A stretch of 64,000 nucleotides of DNA from an uncultured Bacteroides sp. (GTDB taxonomy: Bacteria; Bacteroidota; Bacteroidia; Bacteroidales; Bacteroidaceae): the NCBI GenBank assembly GCA_947574505.1, contig CANPJW010000008.1, positions 1 to 64,000 of the forward strand. The letters run 5' to 3'. This document shows, piece by piece, positions 8,084-17,654 of the stretch; positions within the stretch are counted from its first letter, which is position 1, and every line of letters begins with the position of its first letter. The notes beneath the pieces are model-generated. The model saw nothing but the letters and a program-made list of their open reading frames with translations, did not search any database and had not been told where the DNA came from. The position numbers were made by a program, and so were the translations under genes.

Positions 8084-9781
8084 ATGATAAGTAAGAAATT
8101 GTCAATTGTTCATTGTCAATTGTCCATTATATTGGCTTTTTTGCCTCTGTCTGTTGCATATGCGCAGCAAGATAGTACGTTGAACCGCACTGTGGTGGTA
8201 GAGAATGAGTATAATCCCAATATCATGGATGCCTCAAAGATTAATGTCCTGCCTAGGGTGGAGGAGCCGGCTGTAATGAAGAAAGGCATAGAATATGCTA
8301 CAGCCTTGCGCCCTGTTTCGGCCTGGACGTATGAAAGTATGTCTCCTATAACCCGTGAATGGGCTATGAACCGCGCGAAACGTGGATATGTCCGTGCCGG
8401 ATATGGAAATTATGGGAATGTGGATTTTAAGGCTGGGTATCTGTGGGATATCACCGGAAAGGACCGTCTGAAAGTCGGGGTATCTCTGGATGGCATGAAC
8501 GGAAAGCTGAAGCATTGGAATGCTGAGGATTGGAAATCACGTTTTTATTCTACTGAGTTCCGTTTGGACTATTCTCATGATTTCAGCAAGGTAACTTTGA
8601 ATTTAGGTGGCGGCCTGCAATCACAAGTGTTTAACTATATGCCTGATTCCGAAATGCATACGGCTTCTGCCAGAGCTACTGATAAACAGCATCATACTTT
8701 AGGCGATTTTCACATAGGTGTTTCTTCCAGAGATGAATCGCTTCCTTTGCAATTCACTTTGCAGACCGGATTGAAGTATTTTGGTATCAAATATCCGCTG
8801 GATTATTCAGGCAATGCATCTACAGGTAAGGAGAAGATTGTCCACACTGAAGGAGATGTATGGGGCAAGCTGGATAATGAGCAACGGGTAGGCATCCGTT
8901 TCGAGATGGATAACCTGTTTTATTCTTCGGACAGTTTAATGGGCAACTATACTTCACTGGGTTTGAATCCTTATTATATGTTGGAAAGTGATGACTGGCG
9001 GGTCCGTGTCGGTGCTCATGTGGATTGGCAGTCGGGAGAGGACAGTGGTATTGATGTGTCTCCTGACGTGAAAGCCGAATACTTGTTCTCGGAGAGTTAT
9101 GTGCTTTATTTACATGCGCTGGGAGGGCGTGAACTGAATGATTATCGCCGGTTGAATGCTTTTTCACCTTATTGGTCTTTAAACGCCCGGATGCCTTCTA
9201 CCTATGTGCCACTGAATGCTACATTGGGTTTTAAAGCATCTCCGGTAAATGGTTTGTGGTTTAATGTCTTTGGTGGATATCGGATCAGTAAAGATGAGTT
9301 GTTTTGCAATCTGGTGGATGCGGACGGGTATTATTTTACTCATTTCTTGCAGGATAAAGCGAAAACCGCGTATGGAGGTGCTGAATTGAAATACGGTTAT
9401 AAGGACTGGTTTGACGCTTCATTGAAAGGTACATTTTATAGCTGGAAGACAGACAATGAAAATGAAGAGCTGTATTTAGTGACCAAGCCCAAGTTTGAAT
9501 TGAATTTCTATGCTGAGGCTAAGGTTTTTGAAGGATTGAAGGTTAATTTGGGCTATGAATATGTACAGCGGAAAGAATATGTGATAGAAGAAGGGAATAG
9601 CAGCAAGGATTTTGGTTTGGGCAATATCAGCAATTTGAGTGTGGGAGCCAGTTATACTTTCCTGAAAGATCTGTCTGTTTTTGGGCGTGTGAATAATCTG
9701 TTGAATAAACAATATTATTATGAGTACGGCTATCCTGCTGAAAAACTGAATGTTCTAGCCGGGCTTTCTTTGGCTTTTTAG
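8084..9781 (+). CDS. TonB-receptor-like outer-membrane beta-barrel protein
   Basis: About 565 residues with a signal peptide ending near LSVAYAQQ, then a short N-terminal stretch (TVVVENEYNPNIMDASKINVLP) and a barrel rich in alternating aromatic strands. The last strand ends in a terminal Phe (LAGLSLAF), as in integral outer-membrane proteins. It has the C-terminal half of a TonB-dependent receptor but no clear plug, so active transport is unproven. ATG at 8084 is preferred to the in-frame GTG at 8075. The signal peptide is encoded by a CAATTG-rich repeat. Likely partner of the preceding TPR protein. Confidence 0.8.
   Translation: MISKKLSIVHCQLSIILAFLPLSVAYAQQDSTLNRTVVVENEYNPNIMDASKINVLPRVEEPAVMKKGIEYATALRPVSAWTYESMSPITREWAMNRAKRGYVRAGYGNYGNVDFKAGYLWDITGKDRLKVGVSLDGMNGKLKHWNAEDWKSRFYSTEFRLDYSHDFSKVTLNLGGGLQSQVFNYMPDSEMHTASARATDKQHHTLGDFHIGVSSRDESLPLQFTLQTGLKYFGIKYPLDYSGNASTGKEKIVHTEGDVWGKLDNEQRVGIRFEMDNLFYSSDSLMGNYTSLGLNPYYMLESDDWRVRVGAHVDWQSGEDSGIDVSPDVKAEYLFSESYVLYLHALGGRELNDYRRLNAFSPYWSLNARMPSTYVPLNATLGFKASPVNGLWFNVFGGYRISKDELFCNLVDADGYYFTHFLQDKAKTAYGGAELKYGYKDWFDASLKGTFYSWKTDNENEELYLVTKPKFELNFYAEAKVFEGLKVNLGYEYVQRKEYVIEEGNSSKDFGLGNISNLSVGASYTFLKDLSVFGRVNNLLNKQYYYEYGYPAEKLNVLAGLSLAF
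8099..8131 (+). repeat. TCAATTG-type repeat inside a signal-peptide coding region
   Basis: The stretch contains three near copies of TTGTCAATTG or TTGTTCATTG in tandem. Such AT-rich strings are usually intergenic in Bacteroides (compare 55036-55135), yet here they encode residues 6-16 of the barrel protein's signal peptide. Confidence 0.5.
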
Positions 9782-9813
9782 TTAAATAGGCACTCGGAAA
9801 GGACTTTTTTAAG

Positions 9814-9864
9814 AAAAAAAAGCAGAAACATACCTTATTATATAGGTGTGCTTCTGCTTTTTTT
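9814..9864 (+). terminator. Rho-independent terminator after the barrel gene
   Basis: An A-run followed by GCAGAA pairs with TTCTGC followed by a T-run of eight across a loop of about 24 nt, immediately after the barrel gene and before the topA promoter. A/T symmetry means it could act on both strands. Confidence 0.75.
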
Positions 9865-9865
9865 C

Positions 9866-9873
9866 TACTTTTG
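9866..9873 (+). promoter_or_regulatory. Promoter -7 box of topA
   Basis: TACTTTTG fits TAnnTTTG, 29 bp before the topA ATG and just after the terminator of the previous operon. Confidence 0.6.
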
Positions 9874-9902
9874 CCCCAAAATAAAATGGAATACATAGTA
9901 TT

Positions 9903-12341
9903 ATGCAAAAAAATCTAGTAATAGTTGAGTCACCCGCCAAGGCTAAAACCATTGAGAAATTCTTGGGCAATGATTATAAAGTCCTTTCCAGTTACGGGCA
10001 TATCCGGGATTTGAAAAAGAAGGAGTTTAGTATCGATGTAGAGAATGGGTTTGAGCCGACTTACGAGATACCGGCAGATAAAAAGAAATTGGTAGCCGAA
10101 TTGAAAGCGGAGGCAAAGAAAGCTGATATGGTATGGCTTGCATCCGATGAGGACCGTGAAGGAGAAGCTATTTCATGGCACTTGTTTGAAGTCTTGGGGC
10201 TGGACCCTGAGAAGACCAAGCGCATTGTATTCCACGAGATAACCAAAACAGCGATACTAAAGGCCATCGAAAATCCGCGTGACATTGATGTGAATCTGGT
10301 AAATGCCCAGCAGGCACGCCGTATTCTGGATAGAATTGTAGGTTTTGAACTCTCACCGGTATTGTGGAAGAAGGTAAAGCCTGCTCTTTCTGCCGGACGT
10401 GTGCAATCTGTTGCCGTTCGTTTGATTGTGGAACGTGAACGTGAGGTGCATGCTTTTGTCAGTGAGCCGTCTTATCGCGTTACAGCAGTGTTTGAAGTAC
10501 CTGATGTCGATGGAAATGAAGTTGAAGTGAAAGCGGAATTGTCCAACCGTTTCAAGACCAAGGAAGAAGCACAGGCTTTCCTTGAAACTTGTAAGGATGC
10601 GCAGTTCTCTATTGAAGATATAACAACCCGCCCTGTGAAGAAATCGCCGGCGGCACCGTTTACTACTTCTACGTTGCAGCAGGAAGCTGCCCGTAAGTTG
10701 GGATTTACAGTAGCGCAGACCATGATGGTGGCACAGCGTCTGTATGAAAACGGACAAATTACCTATATGCGTACGGATTCGGTGAACCTTTCGGACCTGG
10801 CTTTGAATACCAGCAAGCAGACTATCTTGTCCCTGATGGGAGAAAGATACGTCAAAGTCCGTAAGTTTGCCACCAAGACTAAAGGAGCACAGGAAGCGCA
10901 TGAGGCTATCCGTCCTACCTATATGGAGAATGAAACGGTGAACGGAACCGGTCAGGAACAGAAATTGTATGAACTGATCTGGAAACGTACCATCGCTTCA
11001 CAGATGGCAGATGCGGAGCTGGAGAAAACAACGGCTACTATTGTAATCAGCAACAGTAGCGAGAAATTTATCGCTACCGGCGAGGTGATTACTTTTGACG
11101 GTTTCCTGCGTGTATACAAGGAATCATACGATGATGACAATGAGCAGGAAGACGAGGGCCGTCTGTTGCCGCCTCTGAGCAAAGGGGAAAAACTGATAAG
11201 AAAAGAAATCCTGGCGACTCAGCGCTTTACCCAATGTCCGCCCCGTTATACGGAAGCCAGCCTGGTACGCAAACTGGAAGAGTTGGGCATCGGTCGTCCA
11301 TCTACATATGCACCTACCATTTCTACTGTGCAGCAACGCGGTTATGTAGAAAAAGGAAACAGTGAAGGTGTGAAACGCCCGTATGATATCTTGAAACTGA
11401 AAGGCGGCAAGATTACGGAAACTACCAAGACAGAGATGACGGGAAATGAAAAGGCCAAGTTGTTGCCTACTGATACCGGTATCGTGGTAAACGATTTCCT
11501 GATGGAATACTTTCCTGAAATCATGGACTTTAACTTTACAGCGAATGTGGAGAAAGAGTTCGATGAAGTGGCGGAAGGAGAAAAGGAATGGACTGGCATG
11601 ATGGACAGTTTCTATAAAGGCTTCCATCCGTTGGTAGATAAGACCATTCACTCTAAGACTGAGCATAAGGTGGGTGAAAGGGTATTGGGAACAGATCCTG
11701 TAAGCGGTAAGCCGGTATCGGTTAAGATCGGTCGTTTCGGTCCGGTTATTCAGATTGGTACTGCCGATGATGAGGAAAAACCGCGTTTTGCGCAGTTGAC
11801 AAAGGGATTGTCGATGGAAACCATTACGTTGGAAGAAGCATTGGATGCGTTCAAGCTTCCCCGTACGTTGGGGGATTATGACGGCCATACGGTAACGGTA
11901 GGAGTAGGGCGTTTCGGACCATACGTGCGCTATGACAAACTGTTTGTTTCTATTCCTAAAGGAACGGATCCGATGGAGATTTCTTTGGATGAGGCGGTAG
12001 AGTTGATCAAGAATAAGATAGAAGCGCAGGAGAAGAAGTTTATTAAAGTATTCGATGCTGACCCTGATATGCAGGTCTTGAACGGACGTTACGGCCCATA
12101 CATCAGTTATCAGAAAAAGAATTATAAGATTCCTGAGAATGTAGAACCGGCAGATTTAAGTCTGGAGGCTTGTTTTAAGGTGATTGAATTGCAGAAAAGC
12201 AAGGCGGAAACGCGTAAAACGAAAGCGGCTTCAAGAAACAGGGGAACCGTGAATATGGAAGAGGAGTCCGAAAAGCCCGAAGAATCCGCAAAAAGTAAGG
12301 CGGCTTCCAAGGTAAAGGGCACTGCAAAAGCAAAAAAATGA
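9903..12341 (+). CDS. topA: DNA topoisomerase I (type IA)
   Basis: An 812-residue type IA topoisomerase that relaxes negative supercoils through a 5'-phosphotyrosine link. The N-terminal Toprim domain starts NLVIVESPAKAKTIEKFLG and has the acidic DEDREGEAISWHL motif. The catalytic Tyr is in the QITYMRTDS motif at about residue 290. The C-terminus has three repeats of the GRFGP/GRYGPYISY type (about 600-760) in place of Cys4 zinc fingers, followed by a Lys-rich tail. It overlaps aroK by four bases (ATGA), indicating translational coupling. Confidence 0.97.
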   Translation: MQKNLVIVESPAKAKTIEKFLGNDYKVLSSYGHIRDLKKKEFSIDVENGFEPTYEIPADKKKLVAELKAEAKKADMVWLASDEDREGEAISWHLFEVLGLDPEKTKRIVFHEITKTAILKAIENPRDIDVNLVNAQQARRILDRIVGFELSPVLWKKVKPALSAGRVQSVAVRLIVEREREVHAFVSEPSYRVTAVFEVPDVDGNEVEVKAELSNRFKTKEEAQAFLETCKDAQFSIEDITTRPVKKSPAAPFTTSTLQQEAARKLGFTVAQTMMVAQRLYENGQITYMRTDSVNLSDLALNTSKQTILSLMGERYVKVRKFATKTKGAQEAHEAIRPTYMENETVNGTGQEQKLYELIWKRTIASQMADAELEKTTATIVISNSSEKFIATGEVITFDGFLRVYKESYDDDNEQEDEGRLLPPLSKGEKLIRKEILATQRFTQCPPRYTEASLVRKLEELGIGRPSTYAPTISTVQQRGYVEKGNSEGVKRPYDILKLKGGKITETTKTEMTGNEKAKLLPTDTGIVVNDFLMEYFPEIMDFNFTANVEKEFDEVAEGEKEWTGMMDSFYKGFHPLVDKTIHSKTEHKVGERVLGTDPVSGKPVSVKIGRFGPVIQIGTADDEEKPRFAQLTKGLSMETITLEEALDAFKLPRTLGDYDGHTVTVGVGRFGPYVRYDKLFVSIPKGTDPMEISLDEAVELIKNKIEAQEKKFIKVFDADPDMQVLNGRYGPYISYQKKNYKIPENVEPADLSLEACFKVIELQKSKAETRKTKAASRNRGTVNMEEESEKPEESAKSKAASKVKGTAKAKK

Positions 12342-12865
12342 CACGTATATTTTTAATAGGATATATGGGCGCGGGCAAAACGACTCTAGGTAAGGCGTTT
12401 GCCCGTGAAATGAGTCTGAATTTCATTGATTTGGACTGGTTTATCGAGGAACGTTTCCATAAAACCGTTCAACAGCTGTTCTTGGAACGCGGAGAAGACG
12501 GATTCCGGGAACTGGAACGGAAAATGTTGCACGAAGTGGCCGAGTTTGAAGATGTGGTTGTTTCGACCGGTGGAGGAACACCTTGTTTTTTTGATAACAT
12601 GGAGTATATGAATGATTGCGGTGATACGGTGTTTCTGGATGTGGAACCTGCCGTATTGTTCCGCCGTCTGAGAGTGGCCAAGCAGCAACGTCCATTGTTA
12701 GCAAATAAAAGTGATGAGGAACTGATGGATTTTATCTGTGAGGCGTTACAGAAAAGACATCCGTTTTATTCAAAGGCGAAACATCTGTTTAAGGCTGATG
12801 AGCTGGAGGATAAAAGACAAATTCAAGCCTCTGTTGACAGCTTGAGAAAGAAATTGAATAAATAA
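12338..12865 (+). CDS. aroK: Shikimate kinase
   Basis: A 175-residue cytosolic kinase that phosphorylates shikimate at O3 with ATP in chorismate synthesis. Walker A is GYMGAGKTT at residues 8-16. The shikimate-binding DLDWFIE follows, with ERGEDGFRELE and the STGGGTP loop near residue 78. A lid segment around residues 108-118 carries the R-P-L string. The length is normal for the family. The start overlaps the topA stop by four bases, so it is made from the topA transcript. Confidence 0.95.
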   Translation: MTRIFLIGYMGAGKTTLGKAFAREMSLNFIDLDWFIEERFHKTVQQLFLERGEDGFRELERKMLHEVAEFEDVVVSTGGGTPCFFDNMEYMNDCGDTVFLDVEPAVLFRRLRVAKQQRPLLANKSDEELMDFICEALQKRHPFYSKAKHLFKADELEDKRQIQASVDSLRKKLNK

Positions 12866-12906
12866 TTATATATAGTAAAATACACACTCTTTGTACAGAA
12901 GAAGAA

Positions 12907-14799
12907 ATGAGAAAATGGCGTATTGAAGATTCGGAAGAACTCTACAACATAACAGGGTGGGGAACTTCGTACTTTGGTATCAATGACAAAGGTCATGTAG
13001 TGGTAACTCCTCGTAAGGACGGCGTTGAGGTCGATTTGAAAGAGTTGGTCGATGAGTTGCAATTGCGGGATGTGGCAGCTCCTATGCTGGTCCGTTTTCC
13101 GGATATTCTGGATAATCGTATTGAAAAAATCGCGAACTGCTTTAAGCAGGCATCTGATGAGTATGGGTATAAGGCCCAGAATTTTATCATTTATCCTATC
13201 AAGGTAAATCAGATGCGTCCTGTAGTGGAAGAAATCATCAGTCATGGAAAGAAATTCAATTTGGGACTGGAAGCCGGTTCCAAACCTGAACTTCATGCGG
13301 TGATAGCTGTGAATACAGATTCGGATTCATTGATTATCTGTAACGGATATAAGGACGAAAGTTATATCGAGCTGGCTCTGCTGGCACAGAAGATGGGGAA
13401 ACGCATTTTCTTGGTAGTGGAGAAAATGAATGAATTACGCCTGATAGCCAAAATGGCAAAGCAGCTGAATGTGCGTCCTAACATAGGTATCCGCATTAAG
13501 CTGGCTTCTTCGGGAAGTGGTAAATGGGAAGATAGCGGAGGAGATGCCAGTAAGTTTGGCTTGACATCCAGTGAATTGCTGGAAGCGCTTGATTTTCTGG
13601 AAAAGAAAGACATGAAGGACTGTCTGAAACTGATTCATTTTCATATAGGCAGCCAGGTGACTAAAATACGCCGTATCAAGACAGCTCTGCGTGAGGCATC
13701 GCAATTCTATGTGCAGTTGCATGTGATGGGATTTAATGTGGAATTTGTGGATATCGGCGGCGGTTTGGGTGTGGATTACGACGGAACTCGTTCTGCCAAT
13801 AGTGAAAGCAGTGTGAACTACTCTATTCAGGAGTATGTGAATGACTCTATCTCTACACTGGTGGATGCCAGTGACAAGAATGGAATTCCTCATCCGAATA
13901 TTATTACCGAAAGCGGACGTTCACTGACCGCCCATCACTCCGTGCTGATTTTCGAGGTGCTGGAAACGGCGACTCTGCCCGAAATGGATGAGGATTTCGA
14001 AGTGGGTGAAAATGATCATGAACTGGTACATGAACTTTATGAGATATGGGATAATCTGAATCAGAGCCGTATGGTGGAGGCTTGGCACGATGCACAGCAG
14101 ATACGTGAGGAAGCACTTGATTTATTCAGCCACGGTATTGTGGATTTGAAGACCCGTGCCCAGATAGAGCGTCTGTACTGGTCGGTGACCCGTGAGATCA
14201 ATCAGATTGCTTCGGGGCTGAAACATGCGCCCGATGAGTTCCGCAAACTGGACAAACTGCTGGCTGATAAATATTTTTGTAATTTCTCGTTGTTCCAGTC
14301 GTTGCCGGACTCGTGGGCGATAGATCAGATATTCCCTATCATGCCTATCCAGCGTCTGGATGAGAAGCCCGACAGAAATGCTACCTTGCAGGATATCACT
14401 TGTGATTCGGATGGAAAGATTGCCAATTTTATCTCTACCCGTTATGTATCGCATGACCTGCCGGTACATTCGTTGAAGGGAAAAGACGCTTATTATATAG
14501 GTGTATTTTTGGTTGGTGCTTATCAGGAGATTCTGGGTGATATGCACAATTTGTTTGGAGATACCAATGCGGTGCATGTTACGGTGGATGACAAAGGGTA
14601 TTCTATTGATCAGGTAATTGATGGTGAAACGGTGGCCGAGGTTTTGGATTATGTACAATATAACCCGAAGAAACTGGTGCGTACACTGGAAACCTGGGTG
14701 ACCAAATCAGTGAAGGAAGGAAGAATTTCTGTAGAGGAAGGAAAAGAATTCCTCTCTAATTATCGTTCCGGGTTGTACGGATATACTTATTTGGAATAA
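12907..14799 (+). CDS. speA: Biosynthetic arginine decarboxylase
   Basis: A 630-residue PLP enzyme converting arginine to agmatine, the entry to polyamine synthesis in this group. The PLP lysine lies in YPIKVNQMRPVV at about residues 97-108. The alanine-racemase-like barrel has HIGSQ and the glycine-rich VDIGGGLGVDYDG. The C-terminal beta domain has the conserved CDSDG motif. The length matches bacterial SpeA. ArgB follows after four bases, so an arginine-using and an arginine-making enzyme share a transcript. Confidence 0.96.
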   Translation: MRKWRIEDSEELYNITGWGTSYFGINDKGHVVVTPRKDGVEVDLKELVDELQLRDVAAPMLVRFPDILDNRIEKIANCFKQASDEYGYKAQNFIIYPIKVNQMRPVVEEIISHGKKFNLGLEAGSKPELHAVIAVNTDSDSLIICNGYKDESYIELALLAQKMGKRIFLVVEKMNELRLIAKMAKQLNVRPNIGIRIKLASSGSGKWEDSGGDASKFGLTSSELLEALDFLEKKDMKDCLKLIHFHIGSQVTKIRRIKTALREASQFYVQLHVMGFNVEFVDIGGGLGVDYDGTRSANSESSVNYSIQEYVNDSISTLVDASDKNGIPHPNIITESGRSLTAHHSVLIFEVLETATLPEMDEDFEVGENDHELVHELYEIWDNLNQSRMVEAWHDAQQIREEALDLFSHGIVDLKTRAQIERLYWSVTREINQIASGLKHAPDEFRKLDKLLADKYFCNFSLFQSLPDSWAIDQIFPIMPIQRLDEKPDRNATLQDITCDSDGKIANFISTRYVSHDLPVHSLKGKDAYYIGVFLVGAYQEILGDMHNLFGDTNAVHVTVDDKGYSIDQVIDGETVAEVLDYVQYNPKKLVRTLETWVTKSVKEGRISVEEGKEFLSNYRSGLYGYTYLE

Positions 14800-14803
14800 T
14801 AGT

Positions 14804-15577
14804 ATGAAAGAGAAACTGACTATCATAAAAGTAGGTGGAAAAATTGTAGAGGAAGAGTCTACACTTAATCAGTTGTTGGCTGATTTCTCTGCTATAGAAG
14901 GTTATAAGTTGTTGGTACACGGTGGCGGGCGCTCTGCTACCAGACTGGCGGCACAACTAGGGATTGAAAGCAAGATGGTGAATGGCCGCCGCATTACGGA
15001 TGCAGAAACGCTGAAAGTGGTAACCATGGTATATGGCGGACTGGTGAACAAGAATATTGTAGCCGGCCTTCAGGCAAAAGGTGTGAATGCCATTGGACTG
15101 ACCGGAGCCGATATGAATGTGATCCGTTCGGTAAAGCGTCCGGTAAAAGACGTGGACTATGGCTTTGTTGGTGATGTGGAGAAAGTAAATGCCGGTTTCC
15201 TGGCGACATTGATCCGTCAGGGCATTGTGCCTGTTATGGCTCCATTGACCCATGACGGTAAAGGAAGCATGCTGAATACCAATGCTGATACCATTGCCGG
15301 AGAAACCGCCAAAGCATTGGCGTCCTTGTTTGATGTGACATTGGTTTATTGCTTTGAGAAAAAGGGCGTATTGCGTGACGAAAATGATGATGACAGTGTA
15401 ATTCCTGTCATTACTCCTGAAGAGTTTAAAGAATTTGTAGCGCAAGGCATTATTCAAGGAGGGATGATTCCCAAGCTGGAAAATTCTTTTTCTGCCATTG
15501 ATGCAGGAGTCAGTCAGGTGGTAATAACCTTAGCATCAGCCATTAATGAAGGAAGTGGAACCGTAATCAAAAAATAA
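14804..15577 (+). CDS. argB: Acetylglutamate kinase (ArgB family)
   Basis: A 257-residue amino-acid kinase catalysing the second step of arginine synthesis. N-terminal IIKVGGKIVEE binds phosphate, and LLVHGGGRSAT contains the glycine-rich substrate loop. NTNADTIAGETAKAL is the ATP-binding region and GGMIPKLENSFSAI the C-terminal signature. In Bacteroides the pathway is known to run with succinylated intermediates, so the true substrate may be N-succinylglutamate. That is family knowledge, not visible here. It lies four bases after speA. Confidence 0.93.
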   Translation: MKEKLTIIKVGGKIVEEESTLNQLLADFSAIEGYKLLVHGGGRSATRLAAQLGIESKMVNGRRITDAETLKVVTMVYGGLVNKNIVAGLQAKGVNAIGLTGADMNVIRSVKRPVKDVDYGFVGDVEKVNAGFLATLIRQGIVPVMAPLTHDGKGSMLNTNADTIAGETAKALASLFDVTLVYCFEKKGVLRDENDDDSVIPVITPEEFKEFVAQGIIQGGMIPKLENSFSAIDAGVSQVVITLASAINEGSGTVIKK

Positions 15578-15592
15578 TTCAAAAAAAACAGG

Positions 15593-15624
15593 CGGGTGAG
15601 TGTAACTTTAGTGTAACTCACCCG
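15593..15624. terminator. Hairpin between argB and the sigma factor gene
   Basis: Arms CGGGTGAGT (15593-15601) and ACTCACCCG (15616-15624) form a 9-bp GC-rich stem 17 bp before the sigma factor ATG. No T-run follows, so it may be a terminator or a leader structure. Confidence 0.45.
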
Positions 15625-15640
15625 TCATTATTACAGAGCA

Positions 15641-16150
15641 ATGCGAGAGATCAGTTTCCGAAACGATATTCTGCCCCTGAAAGACAAACTCTACAGGTTG
15701 GCGCTTCGTATTACGCTGAATAGTGCTGAAGCGGAGGATGTGGTGCAGGATACGATGATCAGGGTATGGAACAAGCGGGATGAATGGCCGCAGTTTGAAT
15801 CCATCGAGGCATATTGCCTGACCATTGCTCGTAACTTGGCAATTGACCGCAGCCAGAAGATGGAAGCACAGAATTTGCAACTGACCTCTGAAGTGCGGGA
15901 GATGCCTGATACATTGACGCCTTATGACCGGTTGGCGCAGAACGAACAAATGCAGTTGGTTCACCGTCTGGTCAATGAGCTTCCCGAAAGACAGCGTACA
16001 ATTATGCAGTTGAGGGATGTGGAAGGAAAGAGTTATAAAGAGATTGCAGATATTCTGCAGATTACGGAAGAACAGGTGAAAGTAACCCTTTTCCGTGCCC
16101 GGCAGAAGATAAAACAAAGATACACTGAAATAGAGGATTATGGATTATAA
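15641..16150 (+). CDS. RNA polymerase ECF-type sigma-70 factor
   Basis: A 169-residue sigma factor with only regions 2 and 4. Region 2 (about 8-75) has the AEDVVQDTMIRVWN core-binding and -10 recognition helix. Region 4 (about 105-160) has LPERQRTIMQLRDVEGKSYKEIA, with an HTH ending QVKVTLFRARQKI. The next gene overlaps by 11 bp and encodes a single-pass membrane protein, the usual place for an anti-sigma factor. The inducing signal is not evident. Confidence 0.92.
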   Translation: MREISFRNDILPLKDKLYRLALRITLNSAEAEDVVQDTMIRVWNKRDEWPQFESIEAYCLTIARNLAIDRSQKMEAQNLQLTSEVREMPDTLTPYDRLAQNEQMQLVHRLVNELPERQRTIMQLRDVEGKSYKEIADILQITEEQVKVTLFRARQKIKQRYTEIEDYGL

Positions 16151-16619
16151 ATATATTGAACAGCTTTTGGAACGTTATTGGAATTGCGAAACTTCATTGG
16201 AAGAAGAGCAAATACTACGTTCATTCTTTCGTCAGAAGGAAGTGCCTGCTCATTTACTCCGTTACAAGCAGTTGTTTGCTTATCAGGATGTGGAGAAGGA
16301 GAAAGGTTTGGGCGATGATTTTGATACCAGAATCCTGACCCGGATAGAAAGACCGGTGGTAAAAGCGCAACGTCTGACTATGCGTACGCGCTTTATGCCT
16401 CTGTTTAAAGCGGCTGCAATGATTGCCGTGTTGTTTCTTATGGGTACAGTGATGCAACACGCTATGGAAGGCGGTGATAGTGATACGGTATCGGTACACG
16501 ATGAGTATCAGGATTCTACTACCGATCCCCAAGTGGCATACGAACCTGTATTGCCTACAGATACGGTGACAAAGATTACCGCTGAGGATACCGGTACAGG
16601 GACAGGGAAAACAAATTAG
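16140..16619 (+). CDS. Putative anti-sigma factor, single-pass membrane protein
   Basis: A 159-residue protein. Residues 1-80 are a helical cytosolic segment with YIEQLLERYWNCETSLEEEQILRSFFR, a motif seen in Bacteroidetes proteins encoded after ECF sigma factors. A single membrane helix (FKAAAMIAVLFLMGTVM) lies at about 88-104, followed by an acidic, Thr-rich extracytoplasmic tail. Related proteins are sometimes mislabelled pyruvate ferredoxin oxidoreductase; nothing here supports that. The 11-bp overlap with the sigma gene supports coupling and an anti-sigma role, which is inferred. Confidence 0.75.
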   Translation: MDYKYIEQLLERYWNCETSLEEEQILRSFFRQKEVPAHLLRYKQLFAYQDVEKEKGLGDDFDTRILTRIERPVVKAQRLTMRTRFMPLFKAAAMIAVLFLMGTVMQHAMEGGDSDTVSVHDEYQDSTTDPQVAYEPVLPTDTVTKITAEDTGTGTGKTN

Positions 16620-16738
16620 AACATTTTCATTTGCTTTTATATAAATATGATAGTTAGTGCTTATTAAAACAACTTTTTAATTCGAGGCTGTGAAGTTTCA
16701 ATTCTCTCAAATTTTAAATTAACTAACTAAATAATTTT

Positions 16739-16773
16739 AAAAAGGATTACCGCGTGAGCAGTAATCCTTTTTT
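16739..16773. terminator. Bidirectional terminator
   Basis: Arms AAAAAGGATTAC (16739-16750) and GTAATCCTTTTTT (16761-16773) flank a 10-nt loop. It lies between the sigma/anti-sigma pair and the convergent DUF2807 gene and can serve both. Confidence 0.8.
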
Positions 16774-16816
16774 GCTTGGTAGATAATTTAATGTAAAGAG
16801 AGAGTTATGAAATGAG

Positions 16817-17548
16817 TTATTTGCTCTTAACGCTTCCGATTCCGGATTTTTTTAGTCCGGTAACCCGAGGGTCACCGTAGTAGTTTACACTTCCTACTCC
16901 CTGGGCACTGATATTTATCGTCCCGGATGCATAACAAGAAACACTTCCCACACCGTTTTGTTCAACTACCACATCAGAAACAATCATGTCTTTTGCTTTC
17001 AGGCTGCCTACTCCTTCCAAATAATATGTCGCATGACCGGCCTGCCCCTTTAAATTGATACTTCCTACTCCTTCTTGGGATACTTTGATGGAACGTGCCA
17101 TTAATGCATTTGCTTCAATACTCCCCACACCTTCGGCACTGATAGAAAGATCTGTTACTTTCACGCTGTCTTTCAGATAAATACTTCCTACACCTCTTTG
17201 CTTGATATTGCATAAAACCGGACTGGTAATTGAGATATTGATTTTTGAACTTTTGAAGTTTTTGAATTTGTCTTTATCCATACTGATACTCAGCGTACTG
17301 TCTTTGACCATGACAATGAGTTGGGGGATGTAATTATCCGGACCGTCGGCTTCTACTTTGGTCGCATTCCCTTGAGTAAAGACAATGTTGGCAGGTGCTT
17401 TGTTCTCTATCTTATTGAAAGGAGTTACGCTATATTTTTTGGTCATTTTACTCTTGCTGGGTTTCGGGCCTGATGATATGTGGAAACAGCCTGTCATCAT
17501 TGTGATTGTCAGAAAAAGACTGAAAAAATAAATAGTTTTTGTTCTCAT
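16817..17548 (-). CDS. DUF2807 (head GIN domain) lipoprotein
   Basis: A 243-residue exported protein. The ATG at 17548 gives a signal peptide with lipobox MTGC, so Cys20 is probably lipidated. An in-frame upstream extension to 17716 would destroy the signal sequence and is rejected. Residues about 45-235 form a DUF2807 right-handed beta-helix marked by recurrent GVGS/GIGS turns (seven or more). Function is unknown; such proteins sit in the Bacteroidetes envelope. It is divergent from the metallopeptidase gene. Confidence 0.88.
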   Translation of the reverse strand: MRTKTIYFFSLFLTITMMTGCFHISSGPKPSKSKMTKKYSVTPFNKIENKAPANIVFTQGNATKVEADGPDNYIPQLIVMVKDSTLSISMDKDKFKNFKSSKINISITSPVLCNIKQRGVGSIYLKDSVKVTDLSISAEGVGSIEANALMARSIKVSQEGVGSINLKGQAGHATYYLEGVGSLKAKDMIVSDVVVEQNGVGSVSCYASGTINISAQGVGSVNYYGDPRVTGLKKSGIGSVKSK

Positions 17549-17639
17549 GGTAATATATATATTTAATTGGTTTCTGTTAATTAGACGGTGAAGATTCCTG
17601 GAAAGTTGCAAATCTCTGCCTTTTTTTATTGGAAAGCTG

Positions 17640-17647
17640 TATCTTTG
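17640..17647 (+). promoter_or_regulatory. Promoter -7 box just upstream of the metallopeptidase ATG
   Basis: TATCTTTG fits TAnnTTTG but ends only 7 bp before the ATG at 17655. Transcription would then start at or next to the start codon, giving a leaderless or almost leaderless mRNA. Confidence 0.5.
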
Positions 17648-17654
17648 TATCCGT

